Assembly: GCA_046756245.1 (NCBI GenBank)
Contig: JBHHVZ010000066.1
Location: 1-15,825, forward strand
DNA length: 15,825 nt
Direction: 5' to 3'
From: G021776435 sp046756245
GTDB lineage: Bacteria > Pseudomonadota > Alphaproteobacteria > Caulobacterales > Parvularculaceae
Position numbers and translations under genes: made by a program. Each line of letters starts with the position of its first letter. The first letter of the stretch is position 1. Below, piece by piece: positions 6,862-14,592 of this stretch. The notes beneath the pieces are model-generated. The model saw only the letters and a program-made list of their open reading frames with translations. It was not told the origin of the DNA and did no database searches.

Positions 6862-8532
6862 ATGACCGCCGGAACGCGCAACGCCGCGCGCCTTGCCCAC
6901 ATCGCCGCCATCGCCGCTTTCGCCGCTTTGGTGGGGCTGGCCGGCCTGTGGTCGCTGCCGCCGCTCGACCGCGACGAAGTGCGGTTCGCGCAGGCGACGG
7001 CGCAGATGCTCGAAACCGGCGATTATATCGCCATTCGCTTCCAGGACGCCGAGCGCAACAAGAAGCCGTCGGGAATCTACTGGCTGCAGGCGGCGAGCGT
7101 TTCAGCGTTTTCAAGCGTCGAAGCCCGCGAGATCTGGGCCTATCGGCTGCCGTCTTTGGCCGGCGCGGTGCTTGCAGCCGTGTTTACCTATCTTGCAGGC
7201 GTCAGGCTTTTCGGCCGGCGCGAAGGACTGCTCGGCGCCGCCCTGCTGGCGAGCGCGCCGGCGGTTGCGGCCGAAGCCACCATCGCCAAGACCGACGCGA
7301 TGCTGCTCGCCGCGATCTGCCTGATGCAGCTCGCCTTCATCGAAATTTACGCCCGCGCCGAAGCGGGCGCGGCGCGACGCGGCTGGGCCTGGCAGATCAT
7401 ATTCTGGCTCGCGCTTGCCGCCGGCATCCTGCTGAAAGGTCCGATCGCGCCGATGATCGCCGGATTGACCGGCGCAGGATTGTTCTTGCGCAAGCCGCGC
7501 CTCGCCTGGCTCGCCAGGCTCAGGCCGCTTGCCGGCCTGTTCATTCTCGTCATTCTGGTCGCGCCGTGGGCGGCGGCGATCGGGGCCGCCACTGAAGGCC
7601 GATTTTTCGTCGAAGCGTTCGGCGGCGACATGCTTTCGAAGGTTGGCGCGGCGCAGGAAAGCCACGCCGGCCCGCCGGGCTATTACCTTGTGCTGTCGTG
7701 GGTCTTGCTTTGGCCGCTCGCCGCGTTGATCCCGTCCGGACTCCTCAATGCATGGCGCGCGCGCAACGACTGGCGCATGCATTTTCTGCTCGTCTGGCTC
7801 ATTCCGGCGTGGATCGTCTTTGAGCTGTCGGCGACGAAGCTGCCGCATTACGTGCTGCCGCTTTATCCCGTCCTCGCTCTGTTCGCCGCGCGCGCGGTCT
7901 TCGCCGGCGGCGAGACTCCGGCCTGGGCGCGAAAGGCCGGCGGGCTCATCTATGTCGCCGTCGGCCTGACGTTCAGCGCGGTCATCGCCGCCCTGCCGGT
8001 CTTGTACAATGCGGCGCCGATCGCGCCCTATTGTTTCGTCGGCGCCGGCGCGTTCGCGGTCGCAACGCTGGCCGTCGCGGTGGTGTTCTGGCGGGGACGC
8101 GACGCCGGCGGCGGTTACGCGGCCGCAGTTTTGTCCGCTGCGCTCGCCTGGACCGTTTTAAACGCGGTGCTGCCGAATCTTCACGAGCTGCGAATTTCGC
8201 CGCGCCTGTCGGAAGCGCTCGACGCCGCCGACCTTCACCCCTTGCGCGACGGCGCCGGACCCGTCGCGCTGGCGGGCTATTACGAACCTTCGGCGGTCTT
8301 TCTGATCGGCACAAACACAGTCCTGACCGACGGGGCCGGCGCGGCGCGGCATCTTGCTGAAAGTCCCGAAAGCGCCGCCATTGTCGAGCGGCGCATGCAA
8401 GCGCAGTTCGAAGCAGCGCTTTCGGACGTTGGAATGTCAGCTCGCGCCCTTGCAGTCGTCGGCGGCCTCAATTACTCGAACGGCGATACTGTGTCCTTGA
8501 CCGTCTACGCCGTCGCCCCGCCTCAATCCTGA
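6862..8532 (+). CDS. ArnT-like GT-C glycosyltransferase (polyprenyl-phosphate sugar donor)
   Basis: This 556-residue polytopic inner membrane protein has the size and architecture of ArnT. The first periplasmic loop carries the metal/catalytic DRDE (36-39), followed by KKPSGIYWLQ (67-76), KTDAMLL after the next helices, and KLPHYVLPLYP later, all typical of ArnT/PMT-type enzymes. A soluble periplasmic C-terminal domain follows from about residue 430. It should transfer a sugar from polyprenyl phosphate to lipid A, another glycan or a protein; no other arn gene is present, so the acceptor is open. ATG 6862 was chosen over upstream in-frame codons because those run through the palindromic unit; GAGGGGAAAGAG precedes it, at rather long spacing. 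Confidence 0.88.
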   Translation: MTAGTRNAARLAHIAAIAAFAALVGLAGLWSLPPLDRDEVRFAQATAQMLETGDYIAIRFQDAERNKKPSGIYWLQAASVSAFSSVEAREIWAYRLPSLAGAVLAAVFTYLAGVRLFGRREGLLGAALLASAPAVAAEATIAKTDAMLLAAICLMQLAFIEIYARAEAGAARRGWAWQIIFWLALAAGILLKGPIAPMIAGLTGAGLFLRKPRLAWLARLRPLAGLFILVILVAPWAAAIGAATEGRFFVEAFGGDMLSKVGAAQESHAGPPGYYLVLSWVLLWPLAALIPSGLLNAWRARNDWRMHFLLVWLIPAWIVFELSATKLPHYVLPLYPVLALFAARAVFAGGETPAWARKAGGLIYVAVGLTFSAVIAALPVLYNAAPIAPYCFVGAGAFAVATLAVAVVFWRGRDAGGGYAAAVLSAALAWTVLNAVLPNLHELRISPRLSEALDAADLHPLRDGAGPVALAGYYEPSAVFLIGTNTVLTDGAGAARHLAESPESAAIVERRMQAQFEAALSDVGMSARALAVVGGLNYSNGDTVSLTVYAVAPPQS

Positions 8533-8544
8533 GCCAAGACCCGC

Positions 8545-10041
8545 ATGGTCCGAATTCTCGCCGAGCTATGGAAAAGGCCTCTCCAGCGCTTTGCCGCGCT
8601 GGCCGCCGCGCTCACCGCAGCGCGCATCATGGTGCTGATCTTTTCCGACACGAATCTGGGCGCCGACGAGGCGCAATACTGGTTCTGGAGCCAGACGCCC
8701 GCTTTCGGTTACTTCTCCAAACCGCCTCTGATCGCCTGGGCGATCGGATTTACGACGGCGCTCTTTGGCGACAGCGAGTGGGCGATACGCCTTTCGGCGC
8801 CGGTTTTCCATTTTGGTTCGGCGATTTTTCTCTATGCGGCGGCGCGGCGCCTCTATGACGAACGAACAGGCTTCTGGACCGGCGCCGGATGGCTGACCCT
8901 GCCCGGCGTAACCTTTTCAGGCACGCTGATTACGACCGACGCGCCGCTTCTGTTTTTCTGGTCGACGGCGGTTTATTCATTCTTCCGTTTGCTGAACGAT
9001 GAGAGGGCGCCGGAACGGCGGCGCGTGTGGGCGATCATTCTTGGCGCGGCGGTCGGCCTCGGGTTTCTGTCAAAATACGCAATGATCTACTTTCTGTTCG
9101 GAGCGGTGCTGGCGCTGTTGTTTTCGCCGGCCGCGCGCCGGCGGTTGCGCGCCGTTGATGCGGCGATCGCGGCGATAACCTGCGCGCTCATTTTGGCGCC
9201 GAATTTTTTCTGGAACATGGCGCATAATTTCCAGACGCTTTCGCATACGGCCGCAAACGCGCACTGGAACGGCAGACTGTTCCATCCGGAAGAATTATGG
9301 GATTTCCTGACCGCGCAATTCGGCGTGTTCGGCCCGCTGCCGATGCTGGCGTTAATCTGGGGCGCGACGCGCCTGGCCCGCAGCGCCCGCATGGCTGGAG
9401 CGATGCGCGAGACCGATCTGGCGCTCATTGCATTCATTCTGCCGCCGCTGGTGATCGTAGGAGTGCAGGCATTTGTGTCCCGCGCGCACGCCAACTGGGC
9501 GGCGACGGCCTATCCGACGGCGATGATTTTCGTCACCGCATGGGCGTTGCGCATGCGTTTCGGCGCGCTGGTGAAAGCGAGCGCGGCGATTCATCTCGTC
9601 GCGGCGGCGGTTTTTTCAGCCGGCTTTGTCAACTTCGCAGTCGCTGACGCGCTTGGTCTTTCGAACGCCGTCAAGCGGGTGCGCGGCTGGGAGACGCTCG
9701 GAGCAGAGACTCGTGAAGCTGCAAAGGGCGCCGATTACGACGCTATTCTCTCTGACGACCGGGAGATCATGGGCGAGCTCTTATACTATGTCGGCGAAGA
9801 CGCCCTTCCGATCGTCGCCTGGAACGCGAACGCGACCATCGACAGCCATTATGAAGCGTTCAAGGCGTTCGATCCGGAACGCCACGTCCGCGTTCTCTAT
9901 GTCACGGAATACGCCGACGCGCTTCTTCTCGCGGACCAATTCGCGACAGTAAAGCCGGTTGGTCAGGCCAGAGCGGACCTGAAACGCGGTAAAGCCAGAA
10001 CATTCTATTTTTTCGATACGTCGGACTACGCCCCGCATTAG
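8545..10041 (+). CDS. GT39/PMT_2-like GT-C glycosyltransferase
   Basis: The product has 498 residues with about ten predicted membrane helices. The N-terminal loop holds DEAQYWFW (41-48, the catalytic acidic pair region) and YFSKPPLIAW (56-65), characteristic of PMT_2-domain glycosyltransferases that use polyprenyl-phosphate sugars at the periplasmic face. A soluble tail of about 120 residues ends in RTFYFFDTSDYAPH. It begins 12 bp after the ArnT-like stop with only a poor ribosome binding site, which suggests coupled translation in one operon. It differs clearly from its neighbour, so it is not a recent duplicate and may act on a different acceptor or sugar. A RIME-like repeat starts two bases after its stop. 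Confidence 0.86.
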   Translation: MVRILAELWKRPLQRFAALAAALTAARIMVLIFSDTNLGADEAQYWFWSQTPAFGYFSKPPLIAWAIGFTTALFGDSEWAIRLSAPVFHFGSAIFLYAAARRLYDERTGFWTGAGWLTLPGVTFSGTLITTDAPLLFFWSTAVYSFFRLLNDERAPERRRVWAIILGAAVGLGFLSKYAMIYFLFGAVLALLFSPAARRRLRAVDAAIAAITCALILAPNFFWNMAHNFQTLSHTAANAHWNGRLFHPEELWDFLTAQFGVFGPLPMLALIWGATRLARSARMAGAMRETDLALIAFILPPLVIVGVQAFVSRAHANWAATAYPTAMIFVTAWALRMRFGALVKASAAIHLVAAAVFSAGFVNFAVADALGLSNAVKRVRGWETLGAETREAAKGADYDAILSDDREIMGELLYYVGEDALPIVAWNANATIDSHYEAFKAFDPERHVRVLYVTEYADALLLADQFATVKPVGQARADLKRGKARTFYFFDTSDYAPH

Positions 10042-10043
10042 GG

Positions 10044-10149
10044 CTAGAGCGCATTCCGAAAAGTGGGAACCGGTTTTCGGATAAAATGCGCGACAAAACA
10101 AAAACCTAGAGCATGTTCTCCGACTCGCATTTCGGAGAACATGCTCTAG
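10044..10149. repeat. RIME-like double-palindrome intergenic element
   Basis: This 106-bp unit has two palindromes. In the first, GCGCATT-CCGAAAA (10049-10062) pairs with TTTTCGG (10074-10080) and AATGCGC (10085-10091), leaving ATAA unpaired. The second has perfect 18-bp arms (10106-10123 and 10132-10149) with an 8-nt loop. Each palindrome starts with CTAGAGC. The core CCGAAAAGTGGGAACCGG and the linker ACAAAACAAAAACC match the intergenic repeats common in Rhizobiales, and size and architecture resemble the Rhizobium intergenic mosaic element RIME1. The family name is from memory of the sequence pattern, not from a search. Confidence 0.85.
10106..10149 (-). terminator. Intrinsic terminator for the minus-strand thrS/ligase/GT2 unit
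   Basis: Read on the minus strand, a perfect 18-bp stem beginning CTAGAGCATGTTCTCCGA with an 8-nt loop is followed directly by GTTTTTGTTTTG, a good U-tract. It lies at the very stop codon of the GT2 gene, so a repeat-derived palindrome seems to serve as that operon's terminator. On the plus strand it is not followed by a T-run. Confidence 0.6.
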
Positions 10150-11183
10150 CGTCCCAAACGGCGCGCGGCGATGGATTTGGCGCGGCGAACGCCGATCCGC
10201 CCGCGACGGGCGCGGAATCCGACAAAAGCGACCGCCTGCGCTGTAAGCCGCCGCACGAAGAGAAGCCCGAACGCGCCCCATGCGCACGCAATCACCAGCC
10301 ACAGGAACGGAGCCGGATAGGGATCGCGGAAATGCGCTCTGAAATAGCGCAGCATGCTGGCGGTCTTGCGGAATTCGACTCTCAACGGGTCAACCCGGCT
10401 CGAGCTCTTGTAGTGAATGACGCTCACATGCGGATTGAAATGGACGCTCCCGCCTTCGCGGGCGAATCGGAGGCAGAAGTCGACATCTTCCACATGCAGA
10501 AAATAGTTTTCGTCCATCCCGCCGACGAGATGAAAATCCTCGCGTGGAAGAAGGAAACAGGCGCCGGAAATAACCGGCAGCGGCGTGACGTCGTCCGGAC
10601 ATGGATCGCCATGCAGGTTGAATCTGCGAAAATAGGGATGGCGCGGGGCCAGGCGATACAACGCCGTCGCCTCCACGAACGCCCGCCAGGGCGTCAGCGT
10701 CGCCCGGCGCGACCCGCGCTGCTCGATCCCGTCAGGACCGACCATCTTTGCGCCCATCACCCAGGGCCGCTGGCGCTCGGCGCCGGCGGCCAGCAACCGC
10801 GCAACCCCGCCCGCCGGCATGATCGCGTCGGGATTAAAAAACAAAAGGTGATCGCCGCGCGCCTTTGCTGCGCCGAGATTGCAGGCGCACGCAAAACCGA
10901 CATTGCCATGGCCGGTGATAATCTCCACACGCGGATGCGCATCATCGACCGCGGCGGCGCGTTCGACGGCTTCCGGCCAATTGCCGTTGTCGACGATGAT
11001 GATTTCTTCGATTTCCGGTTGCGCTTTCAGCGACTCGACTGCGCGCGCAAGCAACGGGCCGGTATAATAGCTGACGACGATGGCGCTGACGGAGGGCGCG
11101 CGCGTCCTGAAAGCGCCCTGAAATTGCGCGTCTGCGGAAATGGCGCTGTCCGCATCGCAAATATCTGCGCCGCGATCTGTCAC
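10146..11183 (-). CDS. Family 2 glycosyltransferase, rhamnosyltransferase-like
   Basis: This 345-residue GT2 has SAIVVSYYTG (33-42), IIIVDNGN (61-68), GHGNVGFACACNLG (91-104), the DxD-position LLFFNPDA (113-120) and the acceptor/base region GGMDENYFLHVEDVDFCLR (221-239), the layout of WcaA/rhamnosyltransferase-type enzymes of surface polysaccharide synthesis. A single hydrophobic stretch near 293-310 and a very basic tail suggest membrane association. GTG 11183 was chosen as start because its GTGA overlaps the stop of the upstream ligase gene; the longer open frame upstream is a shadow of that gene. The TAG stop (10148-10146) lies inside the terminal CTAG of the RIME-like repeat, so the native end may have been altered by its insertion. 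Confidence 0.87.
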   Translation of the reverse strand: MTDRGADICDADSAISADAQFQGAFRTRAPSVSAIVVSYYTGPLLARAVESLKAQPEIEEIIIVDNGNWPEAVERAAAVDDAHPRVEIITGHGNVGFACACNLGAAKARGDHLLFFNPDAIMPAGGVARLLAAGAERQRPWVMGAKMVGPDGIEQRGSRRATLTPWRAFVEATALYRLAPRHPYFRRFNLHGDPCPDDVTPLPVISGACFLLPREDFHLVGGMDENYFLHVEDVDFCLRFAREGGSVHFNPHVSVIHYKSSSRVDPLRVEFRKTASMLRYFRAHFRDPYPAPFLWLVIACAWGAFGLLFVRRLTAQAVAFVGFRARRGRIGVRRAKSIAARRLGR

Positions 11184-12436
11184 GTCACCCCATTTCGCTT
11201 GCGGGAATGCAAGCGAACCCCGTTTTGGTAAATAAAGTATGACAGCGAAACCCCGAAGGCGGCAAGCGTCATCGCCGAAATTCGCCAGACCTGCCACAGG
11301 CTGGCCTCGACCATGAGCGACGCTGCGACAGCCGCGATCGACCCGGCCGCGCCGGCCGCAACCGGCCGCGGCAATTGCACGCGCATCAGCGCGCGGCCGC
11401 CGCAATAGACAAACGCCGCGAAGGCGGCGACGCCCGGCAGGCCAAGCTCGAGCCAGATCTGCAGGAAAACATTGTGCGGATGCGTGGGCATCGCCGGCAG
11501 GCGCGCCAGCGCGCCGGGAAGATCGACCGTCGCGCCGGCCGCGCTCCAGGCGCGCGCATAATCGACGCCCCGTCCGAAGGGAAGCGCGTCGACGGCGGCG
11601 GCGCCCGCCGCCTTCCACACGGCGAGGCGCTGCAGCCAGGAAGCCGGCGCATCGCCGTTAAAGCGCTCAGCCAGCATTTCAGCCGGAAGTGCAGCAGCAG
11701 CAAAAGGCGCAACGAACAGCACGGCGAGGGCGAACCAGATCAGGCCGGCGAGCGTTCGCTTCGGTTGGGCGAGAGCAAGAAGGGCGGCCGCGGCGCCGAG
11801 GCTGAGGGCGAATACATTGGCCGAGATCGACAGGCTGAGGGCGGCGGCGAGCGCTGCTGCAACAATCCCGGCGGCCGCCAGCCGCCGGCCGGTTCGCCGG
11901 AGGGCGATCGCGGCGGCCGGGAACACAGCCGGCGCGATCGCCGTAACGCCGCGGCCCAGCGCCGTGAAATCCTTATGCCGCTCAGGCGAGAGATCGGCCG
12001 GCGGCGTCAGCGCGCGCAACGGCGCGCCGGCAACGCCTTCCAGCAACAAGAGCGCAGCGCTTGCGGCAATGGCTATGGCGAACACCGTCGCCATCCGCGC
12101 CGATTGCCCAGCGGGCCGGCGCGCGATCTCCCAGATGATCGCGCCGCCCGCCGCCGCCGGGAAAAACAGATTGATTCCAAGCTCCCACTTTTCTCCAAGC
12201 GGCGACCACAGCGCGCTCGCAGCGATCCAGACGCACAACGCCAGGAAAGCATAGGCGCCGCATATCACCGGGGCTTTGAAATCAGGACGTAGGAAAAAAT
12301 GCGGAACGCCTTTGCGCCACGGCTCGGCGCGGGTCACCACAATAAAGCCCATCGTCAAGATGAGCGGCGCCAGTCCGCGATGCATGAGCACCACGAACAA
12401 GGGCGTCAGCGCTGTGAGCCCGGTCAACGCCGTCAT
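11180..12436 (-). CDS. O-antigen ligase/polymerase family membrane protein
   Basis: The 418-residue, very hydrophobic protein has about ten to twelve helices and a large periplasmic loop containing THPHNVFLQIWLELGLPG (318-335), the Wzy_C/O-antigen ligase signature. WaaL-like enzymes join polymerised O-antigen to lipid A-core; related proteins polymerise repeat units or anchor other glycans, and the sequence does not decide which. ATG 12436 precedes the first helix; an in-frame TTG at 12478 would add 14 residues and leave one base between it and the thrS stop. The gene ends in a GTGA overlap with the rhamnosyltransferase-like gene, so the two are translationally coupled. A role in exporting or finishing a surface polysaccharide is likely. 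Confidence 0.82.
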   Translation of the reverse strand: MTALTGLTALTPLFVVLMHRGLAPLILTMGFIVVTRAEPWRKGVPHFFLRPDFKAPVICGAYAFLALCVWIAASALWSPLGEKWELGINLFFPAAAGGAIIWEIARRPAGQSARMATVFAIAIAASAALLLLEGVAGAPLRALTPPADLSPERHKDFTALGRGVTAIAPAVFPAAAIALRRTGRRLAAAGIVAAALAAALSLSISANVFALSLGAAAALLALAQPKRTLAGLIWFALAVLFVAPFAAAALPAEMLAERFNGDAPASWLQRLAVWKAAGAAAVDALPFGRGVDYARAWSAAGATVDLPGALARLPAMPTHPHNVFLQIWLELGLPGVAAFAAFVYCGGRALMRVQLPRPVAAGAAGSIAAVAASLMVEASLWQVWRISAMTLAAFGVSLSYFIYQNGVRLHSRKRNGVT

Positions 12437-12479
12437 CACGGCGCGTTCGTGGACGCTCTGTCCTGACGCGCCGGGCAAG

Positions 12480-14444
12480 TCAGCCCCGCCTTAGGTCGGG
12501 CGGCGCAGCCTCAAATCCGAGCCCGCTTGCGGCCGCGTCGAGGCCGACGACTTCCTGGTTCTTGTCGCCGAGCCGACGCAACGAAACTTTTCGCTCCGCC
12601 GCCTCGCGGGCGCCGACGACGGCGATCACCGGAACCTTGGCGTGCGAGTGCTCGCGCACCTTGTAATTGATTTTCTCGTTGCGGAGGTCGAGATCGACTC
12701 GAATGCCGGCTGCTTTGAAACTTTCGGCCGTCTCGCGGGCGTAATCGTCGGCCTCCGAAGTGATGGTCGCCACGACGGCCTGCACCGGCGCCAGCCACAG
12801 CGGCAGCTTGCCGGCGAAGTTTTCGATCAACAGGCCGATGAATCGCTCGAACGTACCGAAGACGGCGCGATGCAGCATCACCGGGCGCTGCTTCGCGCCC
12901 GACACGTCCACATAGGCGGCGTCGAGGCGCTCCGGCAGCACGTAATCGAGCTGATAGGTGCCGCACTGCCAGGTGCGCCCGATGGCGTCGGTGAGATGAA
13001 ATTCGAGCTTAGGCCCGTAAAAGGCGCCCTCGCCCTCGGCGATGTCAAATTCAAGCCCGCTCGCGGCGAGCGCGTCGGCGAGCGCCTTTTCCGCCCGGTC
13101 CCAGGTGGCGTCATCCCCGACGCGTACATCCGGCCTGGTCGCAAGCTTGTAGGCGATGTCGGTCATGCCGACATCGGCGTAGACGCGGGCGAAAAGATCG
13201 AGAAAGCGGCGGGTTTCGTCTTTAATCTGATCCTCGCGGCAGAAAATATGCGCGTCGTCCTGGGTCATCTGGCGCACGCGCATGAGGCCGTGGAGCGCGC
13301 CGTGAGGTTCATTGCGATGACAGCAGCCGAACTCCGCCATGCGCATCGGCAGATCGCGATAGGACTTGATGCCCTGCTTGAAAATCTGCACATGCGCCGG
13401 GCAGTTCATCGGCTTCAAGGCCAAGAGATCGCCCTCGCCCGAAAGCACCGGGCCGTCTTCATCCGTTGACGGAATTTCGTCTGGAACGACGAACATGTTC
13501 TCGCGGAATTTGTTCCAGTGGCCGGACTGCTCCCAGAATTTCGAATCGAGCAGTTGCGGCGTCTTCACTTCGACATAGCCGTCGGCGTCGAGCCGGCGGC
13601 GGATATAGGCTTCGAGCGCGCGCCAGACGAGATAGCCCTTGGGGTGCCAGAAGACGGAGCCCTGCGCTTCCGGCTGCAGGTGGAAAAGCCCCATCTCGCG
13701 GCCGAGCTTGCGGTGGTCGCGCTTTTCAGCCTCCTCGATTCTCGCGAGATAGGCTTTCAAATCCTTGTCGGACGCCCAGGCGGTTCCATATATGCGCTGC
13801 AGCATCGGATTGCGGCTGTCGCCGCGCCAATAGGCGCCGGCGAGTTTCGTCAGCTTGAACGCCTTGCCGATATGCTTCGTCGACGGCAGGTGCGGGCCGC
13901 GGCAGAGGTCGTGCCAGTCGCCGTGGAAATAAACGCGGATTTCCTCGTCGGCCGGCAGGTCGCGGATGATCTCGGCCTTGTAGGTTTCGCCGAGCTCTTC
14001 GAAATGCTTTACCGCCTCGTCGCGGTCCCAGACCTCGCGGCGGGTCGGCAGGCCGGCGTCGACCAGTTCGGCCATGCGCTTTTCGATCTTTTCGAGATCG
14101 TCTGCGGAAAATGGTTCGTCGCGGGCGAAGTCGTAATAAAAGCCGTCCTCGATCACCGGCCCGATCGTCACCTGCGCATCGGGAAACAGCGACTGCACGG
14201 CTTGCGCCAGCAAATGCGCGGCGTCGTGGCGGATGAGCTCGAGGGCTTGCGGATCGTCGCGCGCGACGATTTCGACCGCTGCGTCCTTTCCGATCGGCGC
14301 GAAGAGGTCGGCCAGTTCGCCGTCGATTTTCGCGGCGACCGCCTTTTTGGCGAGCGATTTCGACAGGCTCTCGGCGATGGCTGCGCCGGTGACCGGGTTG
14401 TCATAATCGCGGACCGAGCCGTCGGGAAAAGTGATGGCGACCAT
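12480..14444 (-). CDS. thrS: Threonyl-tRNA synthetase
   Basis: This 654-residue class II synthetase charges tRNA-Thr with threonine. All domains are present: TGS (about 1-62), editing domain with HxxxH (His73, His77) and CxxxH (Cys181, His185), catalytic core with the zinc ligands Cys348 in MNCPAH, His399 in DDAHIFC and His525 in MLHRAVFG, motif 2 around 368-392 and motif 3 at 524-541, and the C-terminal anticodon-binding domain (about 550-630). The length is slightly above the usual 640 or so. ATG 14444 starts the TGS domain directly; only AAAAG serves as a weak ribosome binding site. No T-box leader is seen upstream. It is followed almost without gap by the O-antigen ligase-like gene. Confidence 0.97.
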   Translation of the reverse strand: MVAITFPDGSVRDYDNPVTGAAIAESLSKSLAKKAVAAKIDGELADLFAPIGKDAAVEIVARDDPQALELIRHDAAHLLAQAVQSLFPDAQVTIGPVIEDGFYYDFARDEPFSADDLEKIEKRMAELVDAGLPTRREVWDRDEAVKHFEELGETYKAEIIRDLPADEEIRVYFHGDWHDLCRGPHLPSTKHIGKAFKLTKLAGAYWRGDSRNPMLQRIYGTAWASDKDLKAYLARIEEAEKRDHRKLGREMGLFHLQPEAQGSVFWHPKGYLVWRALEAYIRRRLDADGYVEVKTPQLLDSKFWEQSGHWNKFRENMFVVPDEIPSTDEDGPVLSGEGDLLALKPMNCPAHVQIFKQGIKSYRDLPMRMAEFGCCHRNEPHGALHGLMRVRQMTQDDAHIFCREDQIKDETRRFLDLFARVYADVGMTDIAYKLATRPDVRVGDDATWDRAEKALADALAASGLEFDIAEGEGAFYGPKLEFHLTDAIGRTWQCGTYQLDYVLPERLDAAYVDVSGAKQRPVMLHRAVFGTFERFIGLLIENFAGKLPLWLAPVQAVVATITSEADDYARETAESFKAAGIRVDLDLRNEKINYKVREHSHAKVPVIAVVGAREAAERKVSLRRLGDKNQEVVGLDAAASGLGFEAAPPDLRRG

Positions 14445-14514
14445 GGTCTTTTCAAGCTTTCAAGCGTCGTCAGAAAGGCCTTCGCAGGCGCGGAAAATCT
14501 TCCCTGCTTTCCAG

Positions 14515-14540
14515 AGCCCGCCCTATTCGTCAAGCGGGCT
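14515..14540. terminator. Possible hairpin between the orphan gene and thrS
   Basis: AGCCCGC (14515-14521) pairs with GCGGGCT (14534-14540) around a 12-nt loop. It lies in the 148 bp between the end of the orphan membrane protein gene and thrS. The T-rich flank (TTTCT) is on the plus-strand side, so as an intrinsic terminator of the minus-strand gene it is poor. It could mark the break between two transcription units. Confidence 0.3.
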
Positions 14541-14592
14541 TTCTCCGCCCGGCGCGCAACATCGCCGCAGCAGCGATTTCGCGCCCGCCATT

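Noticed and set aside
10113..11231. 372-residue plus-strand ORF across the rhamnosyltransferase-like gene
   Set aside because: It is a shadow of a well-supported minus-strand GT2; the translation is Arg/Ala/His-rich with no domain.
11184..11618. N-terminal extension of the rhamnosyltransferase-like ORF
   Set aside because: The 145 extra residues are an arginine-rich shadow of the ligase gene; the GTG at 11183 with a GTGA overlap is a better start.
14445..14592. T-box or threonine attenuator upstream of thrS
   Set aside because: No T-box core or Thr-rich leader peptide is visible in the 148-bp gap.
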